Shown: one piece after another, positions 8,220-16,405 of the stretch | Position numbering within the stretch: the first letter of the stretch is position 1 | Layout: each line of letters opens with the position of its first letter | Source: RGIG1828 sp045541875 | GTDB taxonomy: Bacteria > Bacillota > Clostridia > UMGS1810 | Direction of reading: 5' to 3' | Length of the DNA stretch: 64,000 bases | Assembly (NCBI GenBank): GCA_045541875.1 | Contig: JAZQJX010000096.1 | Location: forward strand, 62,001 to 126,000 | Position numbers and translations under genes: made by a program | Notes under the pieces: generated by a model | The model's input: the letters and a program-made list of their open reading frames with translations, nothing else | What the model was told of the DNA's origin: nothing | Databases searched by the model: none

Positions 8220-9088
8220 TTCAATTCACCATTTCCTTTACTTTCCATTCTGTATTTGAGAGGGGTGAGCCCCGTCTTTTCACGAAATAGTTTAAAAAAT
8301 CTTGTTCTGTTGGAAAACCCACAGTCATTCAATATATCTTCTATAGATCGGTCTGTATCACCAAGCAGCTTCTTTGCTTTTTTTATGCGGCAATCCATAA
8401 GATATTTTGTGAAATTCATTCCGGTATACTCTTTGAACTGGACACACAAATGGGATTGTGTATAAAAACTGTTTTTTGCAATATCTTTGAGAGTGATTGA
8501 TTCGCCACAGTGTTCGTTTATGTAATCAAGTAAATCCTGATTAATAGGGAAAACATCATTCATGCGAAATTTCATTTTTCTGAACACAAGTATCAAAATA
8601 AGATTAAGAATGGATCTTGTCATGAAATTACTGCCGGTTTCTTCTTTTTCCTGCTCATTTAATGTCCACTCAATAAGTTCTTCAAATCTTATTCTTTCAT
8701 GGTTTCTGAAATGAATTACACAACTGTTTGTGTTAATCATGCTTTCAAATTCGCCAAAATTTTTTGTTTCAAGAAGTGAAAATGCATTTCCCGTATTTTT
8801 AAGACCTTGATCTATATAATCCAGTTTAAACATAATGTCGGCATAACGAAGTTTTCCGGCGGGCTTTATGCTGTGGGTACAATTGTAATTCAGGAAAATC
8901 AAATCTCCTTTTCTCACAGGAATTTCTTTTCCGTTTACAACATGGACACCATTACCGTGAAACGTATAGACCAGTTCCACAAAATCATGAGTATGGGTAG
9001 GGGAATTTTTCTCGATTTCCCAATGGTTTATCCAGTATCCTCTGTCAAGAGTGTAGTTGTTTTCTTTCAGTTCAAAGGTATTAGCCAT
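8216..9088 (-). CDS. AraC-family transcriptional regulator heading the GH127 operon
   Basis: 290 residues: an N-terminal cupin-like sensing domain (THTHDFVELVYTFHGNG) and a C-terminal pair of helix-turn-helix motifs (about 190-285) with the AraC signature GFSNRTRFFKLFREKTGLTPLKYR. Such proteins usually bind a sugar and activate nearby catabolic genes. It is the first gene of the minus-strand operon and overlaps the GH127 gene by 4 bases, so it probably controls this operon and perhaps GH20. Start ATG follows GGGGTGG. Confidence 0.9.
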   Translation of the reverse strand: MANTFELKENNYTLDRGYWINHWEIEKNSPTHTHDFVELVYTFHGNGVHVVNGKEIPVRKGDLIFLNYNCTHSIKPAGKLRYADIMFKLDYIDQGLKNTGNAFSLLETKNFGEFESMINTNSCVIHFRNHERIRFEELIEWTLNEQEKEETGSNFMTRSILNLILILVFRKMKFRMNDVFPINQDLLDYINEHCGESITLKDIAKNSFYTQSHLCVQFKEYTGMNFTKYLMDCRIKKAKKLLGDTDRSIEDILNDCGFSNRTRFFKLFREKTGLTPLKYRMESKGNGELK

Positions 9089-9265
9089 TTACTGATCCAC
9101 CCCTTTATGTATTAAAAGTTATTTAAAATTATAACATGCGTTAAAATGATAATTATACACTATATGTACTTTAACAGATTTATATAATTTATTAAAGTAT
9201 TATTCTACACTAAAAAAGTACCCGTTTTTTAGAAAAGTTGTGAAAAATGTTACAATATATGGACT
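9089..9265. promoter_or_regulatory. Intergenic control region upstream of the AraC gene
   Basis: Very AT-rich. It holds an inverted repeat TACTTTAA (9167-9174) / TTAAAGTA (9192-9199) with a 17-base spacer, and minus-strand TATAAT-like boxes at 9128-9133 and 9152-9157 without clear -35 partners. A place for the AraC operon promoter, but no single promoter can be fixed. Confidence 0.4.
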
Positions 9266-9700
9266 GTGTACAAAAAGAGGCATAAATTAATTCTTGCAGT
9301 AATTATGCCGATGGAATCAGGTCTGATTTTTGGTGCGGATACTTCGCCGGACATTGGCAAAGTTACAGTTTACTTCAGCAAAGATTTTGAAAGCTCTGCG
9401 CCGGGCAAAAAGGTCATTAACGTATTCTCGGTTACAGCCGGTGAGAATAAAGCAGGAATTATTCGGATCCCGGATGGAAGTAATGAACATCGTTCAGATG
9501 CATTAAATTCAAAAGGATTATACATAGATCACTTTTTCTCTGCACCGATTAGTTCGCATGCAGTTTTGCATATGTGTGTAATGATGCCTGATCCGAATGC
9601 GGTTCCGGAAAAAATTGTTGTAAAAACAGAAAAAACAAAGAAATTACATTGCCTACCTTCAAAGGAATTTCTGTTTTTCTTGGTGAAGGAAGACTCATAG
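9266..9700 (+). pseudogene. Short secreted-protein-like frame, probably gene debris
   Basis: An open frame of 144 codons from GTG, with a signal-like start (KLILAVIMPMESGLIFGAD) but no convincing ribosome site and no recognised domain. It lies directly before a frameshifted GH20 remnant and no complete gene surrounds it, so I read it as a fragment of a former exported protein; it could instead be a short real gene. Confidence 0.4.
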
Positions 9701-9785
9701 GATGATTTGTTGCAAACAAGATGTATGAAATTGTAATAAAACTCCGGTTAAAGAAGATAATGTAAATATTATAGATTTTTCGGTT

Positions 9786-9892
9786 GCCGAATAGGGAACT
9801 GTGGTGTAACAGAAACTATGAATACGGATATGATATGTTTAAAGATAACTTCTTGAAAGAAAAAAAGAACTTTTGGAATTGACTGGAATTTA
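9786..9892 (+). pseudogene. Remnant of a second GH20 gene (C-terminal end)
   Basis: The DNA here aligns with the last about 100 bases of the GH20 gene at 5.25-5.36 kb: both contain GAACTGTGG and GAAAGAAAAAAAGA followed by CTTTTGGAATTG. The translated pieces (RELW, then YEYGYDMF, then LKEKKELLEL-like) match the GH20 tail only if at least two frameshifts are allowed. It shows that a paralogous GH20 gene once stood here and decayed. Confidence 0.7.
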
Positions 9893-9906
9893 AAATGACA
9901 ACAAAC

Positions 9907-9966
9907 AAAGAGGCTGCTTTTTAATCGCATAATTATTATACAATTAAAGAGACAGCCTCTTTTTAT
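9907..9966. terminator. Bidirectional terminator
   Basis: Arms AAAGAGGCTG (9907-9916) and CAGCCTCTTT (9953-9962), extended by CTTTTTAAT/ATTAAAGAG, with T-run and A-run flanks. It ends the minus-strand AraC gene and faces the pseudogene remnant. Confidence 0.8.
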
Positions 9967-9974
9967 TATGGTAA

Positions 9975-10814
9975 TTAAGATTCTCTTACCTGAATGGGTG
10001 TTTTTCCGAACCTTTTGAAAAAAGCCCTTGTAAAATACGAAGGAGAGGAAAAACCGCTTTCAAAACAAATTTCGGTAATTGTCATATTGGAATATTTAAT
10101 AAGTCGTATTGCATAGTCAAGTCTTAAAGAAATTATATACTCCTTGAAAGTAAGCCCGGTCTGATTTTTGAAATATCTGCAAAAATGTTCCGGTGTGACA
10201 TAATACATCTTTGATATATCTTCAAGAGTGATTGGCTCGCGGTAGTGATATCTGATATAAGAAATTGCTCTTTGTACAATGTCTTTTTTCTTTTTGGGAG
10301 ATGATGTGGGGCGAACGGAATTTCTAATTATATCAATGACTATTCGGTTAAGAGTTGCCCTTACATATGAAGATGAAAGGGGCATACCGGAATTCAGTTC
10401 ATTGTCTATAATCATAAGTTCTTCCATCATTCTGTCGGATGAAGACTCATCAAGATATGAAATGTACGGAGTTGAGTCGACGTCCAGAGATTCACCCACG
10501 AATTTAAACAAAATGTCGTCGCTGAATGTCAGAGAAATCATTTTTGATTTGTCTCGGTTTTCGTAAAAATGAAAGTCAAACGGCGAAAGAAGGCATACTG
10601 TTCCCTTGGGGCAAATATATTCTTTTCCGTTCACTGTCTGTACAAATTCGCCGTCATATATAAAATCAATCGAAAAAAAGTCGTGTCGGTGAGGAGTGTG
10701 AATCGACGGAGTTTCAATTTGCCAGTTTGTCACATATGCGTGACATTCCTTGTTCAGGAAATCAGCTTTTGCTATTCCGTTGTTTACCATAAGATTCTTT
10801 TTATAATCTGACAT
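9975..10814 (-). CDS. AraC-family transcriptional regulator divergent from the surface operon
   Basis: 279 residues: N-terminal cupin-like sensor (HTPHRHDFFSIDFIYDGEF) and C-terminal AraC DNA-binding domain (about 175-278) with GFSSPSYFTRAFFKRFGKTP. It is transcribed away from the seven-gene surface operon that begins at 10979, the usual place for a local activator. Ribosome site is weak (GGTGA). Effector is unknown, likely a sugar or oligosaccharide. It is clearly a paralog type different from the regulator at 8.2-9.1 kb. Confidence 0.9.
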   Translation of the reverse strand: MSDYKKNLMVNNGIAKADFLNKECHAYVTNWQIETPSIHTPHRHDFFSIDFIYDGEFVQTVNGKEYICPKGTVCLLSPFDFHFYENRDKSKMISLTFSDDILFKFVGESLDVDSTPYISYLDESSSDRMMEELMIIDNELNSGMPLSSSYVRATLNRIVIDIIRNSVRPTSSPKKKKDIVQRAISYIRYHYREPITLEDISKMYYVTPEHFCRYFKNQTGLTFKEYIISLRLDYAIRLIKYSNMTITEICFESGFSSPSYFTRAFFKRFGKTPIQVRES

Positions 10815-10978
10815 TTATATCACCAACTACATTATATATATTTTGTAATTGCTCTGTCAAGAATAATATCAATTTAGTGCTAAATATTATCACGTTTGTT
10901 GTAGTAAAACGTTTATTAATATTGTATTATCGTAATATAGGCATATATTAAGAAAATATATTTGAGGAGAATAAACAT
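10815..10978. promoter_or_regulatory. Divergent promoter region with a direct repeat
   Basis: 164 AT-rich bases between the AraC gene and the surface operon. A near-perfect direct repeat ACGTTTGTT (10892-10900) and ACGTTTATT (10909-10917), 17 bases apart, resembles the tandem half-sites bound by AraC proteins. The -10 boxes cannot be fixed with confidence. Confidence 0.45.
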
Positions 10979-11992
10979 ATGAAAAAATTAAATCTTGGAG
11001 TTGCATATCACGGCAACAGAATTTTAAAACATGTAAAAGAAGATATGCGTGACATTGTGGATCACAATATGAACCTTGTTGTGCATATGTTTACTCACAA
11101 TGATATGAACAGACATAAAGATGTTATGAAAGATATTTTTTCAGTTACAAAAGATGAAGGTCTTGATTTGTGGGTGGATAACTGGGGACTCGGAGGCCCT
11201 CCGGGGGATCTTTCTCACATTCTTCAGTATTATCCCGATGCACACCAGATATATTCTGATGGCACAGTAGATCCGATAAGAGTATGCTTTAACAGCAAGG
11301 ATTATCTCAACTTTACCAAAACCTGGATTGAAATGGTAAAAGAGTGTGGCGGAGAAAAACTGTTCTGGGATGAACCGCATATTACCACAAGAAAAGACGG
11401 TGTGTATGCGTGTGCTTGTCCCACATGCCGAAAACTTTTTGAAGAAAAGTACGGAAAACCCATGCCTGAAAAAGTTACAGATGAAGTGAAGGAATTCCAG
11501 AATTTCAGTATGTATTCATATTTTTCTGCTGTTACTAAATATGCAAAACAACTCGGTATGGAAAACATTGCCTGCCTTATGACAACAAGTGATCAGTTTA
11601 CTCAAAGTCTTATGAAACTTGATGAACTTGATAATGTAGGAACAGATCCATATTGGAAAGACGGAAATCTCGAACCCTACAGCCACGTATACGAAAGAAC
11701 ATCAATGTTTCTTGATATGGCAAAAAATCATAACAAAGAAACTCACATATGGCTTCAGACTTTTGAAAACAAAGCCGGAACAGAAGATGAGATATATCTT
11801 GCGGCAGATGCGGCGTATGATGCAGGTGCAAGAGATATTCTCGCCTGGAGTTTCAGAGGCGGAGAGGCTTGTTTTTACAGAGCAGATAACTGTGACAGGG
11901 TGTGGCAGGTTACAGGCGATGCCATGAGAAGACTCAAAGACAGATATCTTGACGAATTAAGAGAAGAAAGAAGAAAAATGTGCGTGAAATAA
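10979..11992 (+). CDS. TIM-barrel protein with GH42-like acid and cysteine cluster
   Basis: 337 residues, no signal peptide. The segment FWDEPHITTR followed by CACPTCRKLFEEKYG recalls clan GH-A enzymes such as GH42, where a Cys-x-Cys-x-x-Cys zinc site is followed by a Phe and Tyr-Gly. The Glu of DEP would be the acid/base candidate. I do not know a family with exactly this length; GH42 enzymes are about twice as long, so this would be a barrel-only relative or a convergent case. First gene of the surface operon; ATG after GAGGAG. Probably acts inside the cell on glycan fragments. Confidence 0.6.
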   Translation: MKKLNLGVAYHGNRILKHVKEDMRDIVDHNMNLVVHMFTHNDMNRHKDVMKDIFSVTKDEGLDLWVDNWGLGGPPGDLSHILQYYPDAHQIYSDGTVDPIRVCFNSKDYLNFTKTWIEMVKECGGEKLFWDEPHITTRKDGVYACACPTCRKLFEEKYGKPMPEKVTDEVKEFQNFSMYSYFSAVTKYAKQLGMENIACLMTTSDQFTQSLMKLDELDNVGTDPYWKDGNLEPYSHVYERTSMFLDMAKNHNKETHIWLQTFENKAGTEDEIYLAADAAYDAGARDILAWSFRGGEACFYRADNCDRVWQVTGDAMRRLKDRYLDELREERRKMCVK

Positions 11993-12007
11993 GTTGGAGG
12001 TGATATG

Positions 12008-13705
12008 ATGCTTCTTAAAAAAGCACTTATATTTTTATTAGTATTTTGTATGATATTTTCCTTTGGCGTTGTCGGTGCATCGGCAGAGTGTTACACAGAC
12101 ATATCATACATCCTCGAAACAGGTGAAATTACCGTGTCGGGAACTTCACCGAAGGAGAATATGGTTGTTATAATTTCTCCCTCATCCGTATTGCCTCAGG
12201 ATTTTTCGGACGATAATATCCCTTCTGTTATAAAACAGGTTTCGGTAAACGGAGATTTTGAAGTAACTCTCGGTATGCCTTCCGATGCTTCAGTCGGTGA
12301 ATATACAGTCTATGTGCGCATAGGTTCATATCAGACGAGCTATGTGTTTATGCACATTAATTATCTTGGAGCAATTAGGGTTGTTGAAAGTCTTTCCGTT
12401 GCAGACGGAGAAGAATTCAGAAACCTTATTGCAGAAAACGAGCAGATTCTCGGAATTGATGCAAATAATGCCGGATATGTTTCAAACTTTGAAGAAATAG
12501 TAATTCTTCTTGACAATATGACATTTGACAGTGTTGAAGATTTTCAGAAAAAATATAAAAAAGTTCTTGCAATATCTTTGATTCAGGGAGAGACAAATCC
12601 TGAAACCGTAGTTTCGCTTATGGCAGAAAATGCTTCGGTTCTCGGAATAAATTACGAAAAGGATTTTGAAAAGGATAAAAGACTCTCAGATGTTTCAAAA
12701 ACCGAACTTGCAAAAACTCTCGGTGAAATTTCCTACACAGAATACTGTGACGAAGATGGAAATATAAACTTCAAAAAAATTATGGAAGACATAAAACCGG
12801 TAGTGGTAATAAAGAATGTTACCAACTGGATTGGTATCAAGGAAATCATTACAGATAGTTTTAAAGATGTTTTCTCGGATGCAATTTCAGACAGTAAATA
12901 TTATAAAAAAATCAAGGATAAAGACGCAGTTTATGAAGAACTTGCAAAGAAAAACTATGACAGCCTTGATAAACTTCTCGAAGAGTTTGAAACTGCAGCC
13001 GAAAAAGTGTATAAAAGAGAGAAAAACACATCATCAGGCGGTGGAGGCGGTGGTGGATCATCATCTTCATCCAAAGAAAACGTAATCGGAGGAGCAATAT
13101 CGGGCGGAGTAACCGTATCTCCCGGATATGATGGGGAGAACAACAAAAAATCCGATGTTAAATTTACGGATATTGATGAAAGCCACTGGTCATTCGTTGC
13201 AGTAAGTGAACTTTGTTCAGAAGGTATTATTAAAGGTTATGAAGACGGAACATTCAGACCTTCAAATAATATCACAAGAGCAGAATTCACAAAACTTGTT
13301 CTTTTCTTTGCATCATCCGTTGAAAGTAAAGAAAATGTTACTTTCAATGATGTGAATGAAAATGATTGGTACTATAGTGCAGTTACGATGGCTGCATCAA
13401 AAGGTATAGTATCGGGCACCGGTGAAGGATTTTCACCAAATGCTTTCATAAAAAGAGAAGATGCTGCTCTTATTGTATATAGAATTTTAAATCTCACGGG
13501 TAATAAACTTTACGGATACAGACCTTTTGCAGACAGAGAAGAAGTTTCTGAATATGCAAGAGATGCTGTCTTTACCCTTGCAGGCTCATATATATTAAAT
13601 GGTACGGACGATAACAAATTTATGCCAAAAAATAATATCACAAGAGCAGAGGCTGCTAAACTCATATATGGAGCATTTGTAGAATTTGCGCAGAAGGAGG
13701 AATAA
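12008..13705 (+). CDS. SLH-anchored surface protein
   Basis: About 565 residues. Signal peptide (first about 28 residues, ending near GASAEC), a beta-sandwich-like region, a helical middle, a Gly/Ser linker (about residue 343-358) and three C-terminal SLH repeats (about 378-560; for example DESHWSFVAV, GYEDGTFRPSNNITRAEF). SLH repeats bind pyruvylated cell-wall polymer and fix the protein to the cell surface. The ribosome site GGAGGTG suits the second of two ATG codons (12008) better than the first (12005). It may serve as scaffold or receptor next to the lyases. Confidence 0.85.
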   Translation: MLLKKALIFLLVFCMIFSFGVVGASAECYTDISYILETGEITVSGTSPKENMVVIISPSSVLPQDFSDDNIPSVIKQVSVNGDFEVTLGMPSDASVGEYTVYVRIGSYQTSYVFMHINYLGAIRVVESLSVADGEEFRNLIAENEQILGIDANNAGYVSNFEEIVILLDNMTFDSVEDFQKKYKKVLAISLIQGETNPETVVSLMAENASVLGINYEKDFEKDKRLSDVSKTELAKTLGEISYTEYCDEDGNINFKKIMEDIKPVVVIKNVTNWIGIKEIITDSFKDVFSDAISDSKYYKKIKDKDAVYEELAKKNYDSLDKLLEEFETAAEKVYKREKNTSSGGGGGGGSSSSSKENVIGGAISGGVTVSPGYDGENNKKSDVKFTDIDESHWSFVAVSELCSEGIIKGYEDGTFRPSNNITRAEFTKLVLFFASSVESKENVTFNDVNENDWYYSAVTMAASKGIVSGTGEGFSPNAFIKREDAALIVYRILNLTGNKLYGYRPFADREEVSEYARDAVFTLAGSYILNGTDDNKFMPKNNITRAEAAKLIYGAFVEFAQKEE

Positions 13706-13708
13706 TTT

Positions 13709-16393
13709 GTGAAAAAATTTACAGTATGTATACTTGTTTTTGTTATGATATTCTCTTCTTTGAGCGTATTTACATATGCCGAGGAAAATGTCACGCTGGT
13801 TTCTTTGCAAAAAGAAGTTAAATTTCTTGATATGCTCGGTATAACTGATATTTCTGAAAAAGATGAAATAATCACAAGAGCAAAGTTTTGCGATATGCTT
13901 ATGAAAAGTATGAATGTTGATAACTTTTCATATCAGGATGGTTTATTTTACGATGTATCATATTCAACCGAATATTCCGACTCAATAGGAGCGGCATACT
14001 CTCTCGGTATCATCGGAGGCGGTGGAAACGGAATGTTCACCCCCGAATCTCCCATAACAATGGAAGCGGCACTTAAAATGTGTGTTGCGGCACTTGGTTA
14101 TGAAAGAGTAGCCAATGCATTGGGAGGATATCCTGTAGGATATATCAGTGTTGCAAAAGAAATAGACCTTGGAGATGGCGTTAATCTCGGACAGGGATTT
14201 ACAAATGATGATATATATATACTTTTATATAATTTCCTGATTTCAGATTCAGCCACCATATCTTATGTGAAAAATGAAGGTGCGGTGAACATCAAAAGAA
14301 ACGAAGGTGATACTCCGCTTTCAAGATACTTTTCTCTTAAAAAGGATACCGGCATATTAAAATGTGCAGGACATGTATCTATGCTTTCAGAATTTGATGA
14401 AACTGAGCCGAAAGTATATGTTAACGGAGTAAATTATAAAACAACCGTTGCATCTCCCGAGATATATCTCGGTCTTTATGCAGACATATATTATGACAAA
14501 TATAATTGTGTCAGAGCAATCTATCCTCACACCATCAATTCTTTTGTCGAAAAATCATATGATGAAATTGACGGTCTTAAAGGAAATACTCTCATAACAT
14601 ATGATGAAAAGGGCAGGGAAGATGAAATAAAACTTGAACCGTCATATTCCTTTGTCAAAAACGGCAGGATTAAAAATGCTTCCGAAGCTGATTTTAAAGT
14701 TGAAAATGCACAATACACATTCATAGACAATGACGGCAACGGCAGATATGATGTTGTTACAGCACAAATCCCAGATTATATCATAGTATCGTCAACAGAT
14801 GTAGTAGAAGGCATTGTGTTTGATACCAACGGTTCGGGAAAGCATCTTGACCTCAATCCGGAAAATAAAGTTTATTATGAATTTACTTTTATAGATGAAG
14901 AAGGAACAACTTCTCCGATTATTATGGAAGATCTTTCCAAAGGTGATGTTATTAAATACTGTAAAAGTGAAGACGGCAAATATATAACAGGTGAAGTGAT
15001 AAAACGTTCAATCACCGCAAGTATTGAAGAAAAAGGCGAAGATTACATTGTAATTTCAGGAACTTCCTATAAAACAAATTGCCGTTTCAATGGAATCGAT
15101 GAATTGAAATTCGGTATGGAATATTTGTTTTATATAGCATCTGACAATACCATTACATACGCAGTTACATCAAATTCCAATCAGATGCAATACGGTTTCA
15201 TTGTTGCATTTGGTGCAAAACAGATAGGTCTTGCATACCGTACAAATCTTAAGATTTTAACACCTGAAAATGAAGTGGTAGCATATGAACTTGCTGATAA
15301 AATCACACTTGATTCATACACAGGTGTAAAAAACAATGATGAACGTATAAGAGAAAAATTCACCAATGAAAAAGACAGAACTATAGCAAAATATCAGCTT
15401 ATACGTTATTTGTTGAATTCAGAAGGAAAAATAAGCAAAATCGATACGGCAACCGAACTTGCAAAAGAAGAATTTACACCCGATAAACTCATCGAGGATA
15501 GCGGAAAAGATGACATTCTCACACGTCATCTTCATAATCAGTCGGTTTTCTATCACGGTTCATACAGAGTTCTTGCACCGAATGCCGTAATTGGACCTCA
15601 GACCCTGATGCTCTCACTTCCTACTGATTTTGAAACTCAGGGAGAAACTCCGAAAGAATATGATGAAGATGAATTTGCATTCGTCACAACCGCAAATCTT
15701 CCGAGCTATGAAACAGTTTCTGTAACAATGTATGATATTGACAGAAATCTTCAACCGGGCGTTGTTGTTTTCTATAAAGGTGCATCGGGAGCCAATGCCG
15801 TTGTTTCCAATAAGGCAACACCTGCTGTTGTAAAAAGCGTTACAAAAGGCCTCAATGAAGACGGTGACGAAACAACACTCATCTCTCTTTATCAGGGATC
15901 AAGTTCCTATAAACTTCTTGTGGATAAAGAAAAAAATGCAACGCTTTCTAATGATGACCTCCCCACATCGGGAGATATTATCAGATATGTTCTCAACAAA
16001 AAAGGCGAGATTGCGAATTTTGTAATCGACCTTAACTATATTCCTGCAACTGCTAATGAAAAGGCAAAACTTGAAACAACCGCTAATACGGTAAACAGCG
16101 GTCTCGGAAATGATATGATAAGTTTCGGAAAATCATATTTTCATTCATCATCAACTCTTGCAATGCTCATTGAAGGCGGAAAAGCAGGCGGACACGAATA
16201 TCTTGCAGGAATTTCAACCTATCAGATGCCATCGAATGTAAGAGTAGTTGTATATGACGGTGCGTCAAAATCCGCAAAACCCGGAAATATCGGAATGCTT
16301 GCAGACGCCCTGTCAGTAGGTGAGGATGCTGCATCACTGATAGCTGTCAAATGTTACAGCCATCAGTTAAGTGATATATTTATCTATAAATAA
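13709..16393 (+). CDS. Large exported protein with N-terminal SLH-like region
   Basis: 894 residues from a GTG start, 8 bases after GGAGG and 3 bases after the previous stop. Signal peptide ends near TYAEE. Residues about 35-150 look like diverged SLH repeats (IITRAKFCDMLMKS, SIGAAYSLGIIGGGG, FTPESPITMEAALKM). The rest is beta-rich with no domain I can name. It is probably surface-bound beside the SLH protein upstream and may carry glycan or act as an S-layer component. Confidence 0.75.
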   Translation: MKKFTVCILVFVMIFSSLSVFTYAEENVTLVSLQKEVKFLDMLGITDISEKDEIITRAKFCDMLMKSMNVDNFSYQDGLFYDVSYSTEYSDSIGAAYSLGIIGGGGNGMFTPESPITMEAALKMCVAALGYERVANALGGYPVGYISVAKEIDLGDGVNLGQGFTNDDIYILLYNFLISDSATISYVKNEGAVNIKRNEGDTPLSRYFSLKKDTGILKCAGHVSMLSEFDETEPKVYVNGVNYKTTVASPEIYLGLYADIYYDKYNCVRAIYPHTINSFVEKSYDEIDGLKGNTLITYDEKGREDEIKLEPSYSFVKNGRIKNASEADFKVENAQYTFIDNDGNGRYDVVTAQIPDYIIVSSTDVVEGIVFDTNGSGKHLDLNPENKVYYEFTFIDEEGTTSPIIMEDLSKGDVIKYCKSEDGKYITGEVIKRSITASIEEKGEDYIVISGTSYKTNCRFNGIDELKFGMEYLFYIASDNTITYAVTSNSNQMQYGFIVAFGAKQIGLAYRTNLKILTPENEVVAYELADKITLDSYTGVKNNDERIREKFTNEKDRTIAKYQLIRYLLNSEGKISKIDTATELAKEEFTPDKLIEDSGKDDILTRHLHNQSVFYHGSYRVLAPNAVIGPQTLMLSLPTDFETQGETPKEYDEDEFAFVTTANLPSYETVSVTMYDIDRNLQPGVVVFYKGASGANAVVSNKATPAVVKSVTKGLNEDGDETTLISLYQGSSSYKLLVDKEKNATLSNDDLPTSGDIIRYVLNKKGEIANFVIDLNYIPATANEKAKLETTANTVNSGLGNDMISFGKSYFHSSSTLAMLIEGGKAGGHEYLAGISTYQMPSNVRVVVYDGASKSAKPGNIGMLADALSVGEDAASLIAVKCYSHQLSDIFIYK

Positions 16394-16405
16394 GGAGGTG
16401 CTCAT

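Noticed and set aside
12955..13146. A minus-strand frame rich in proline opposite the SLH protein
   Set aside because: It is the antisense image of the Gly/Ser linker.
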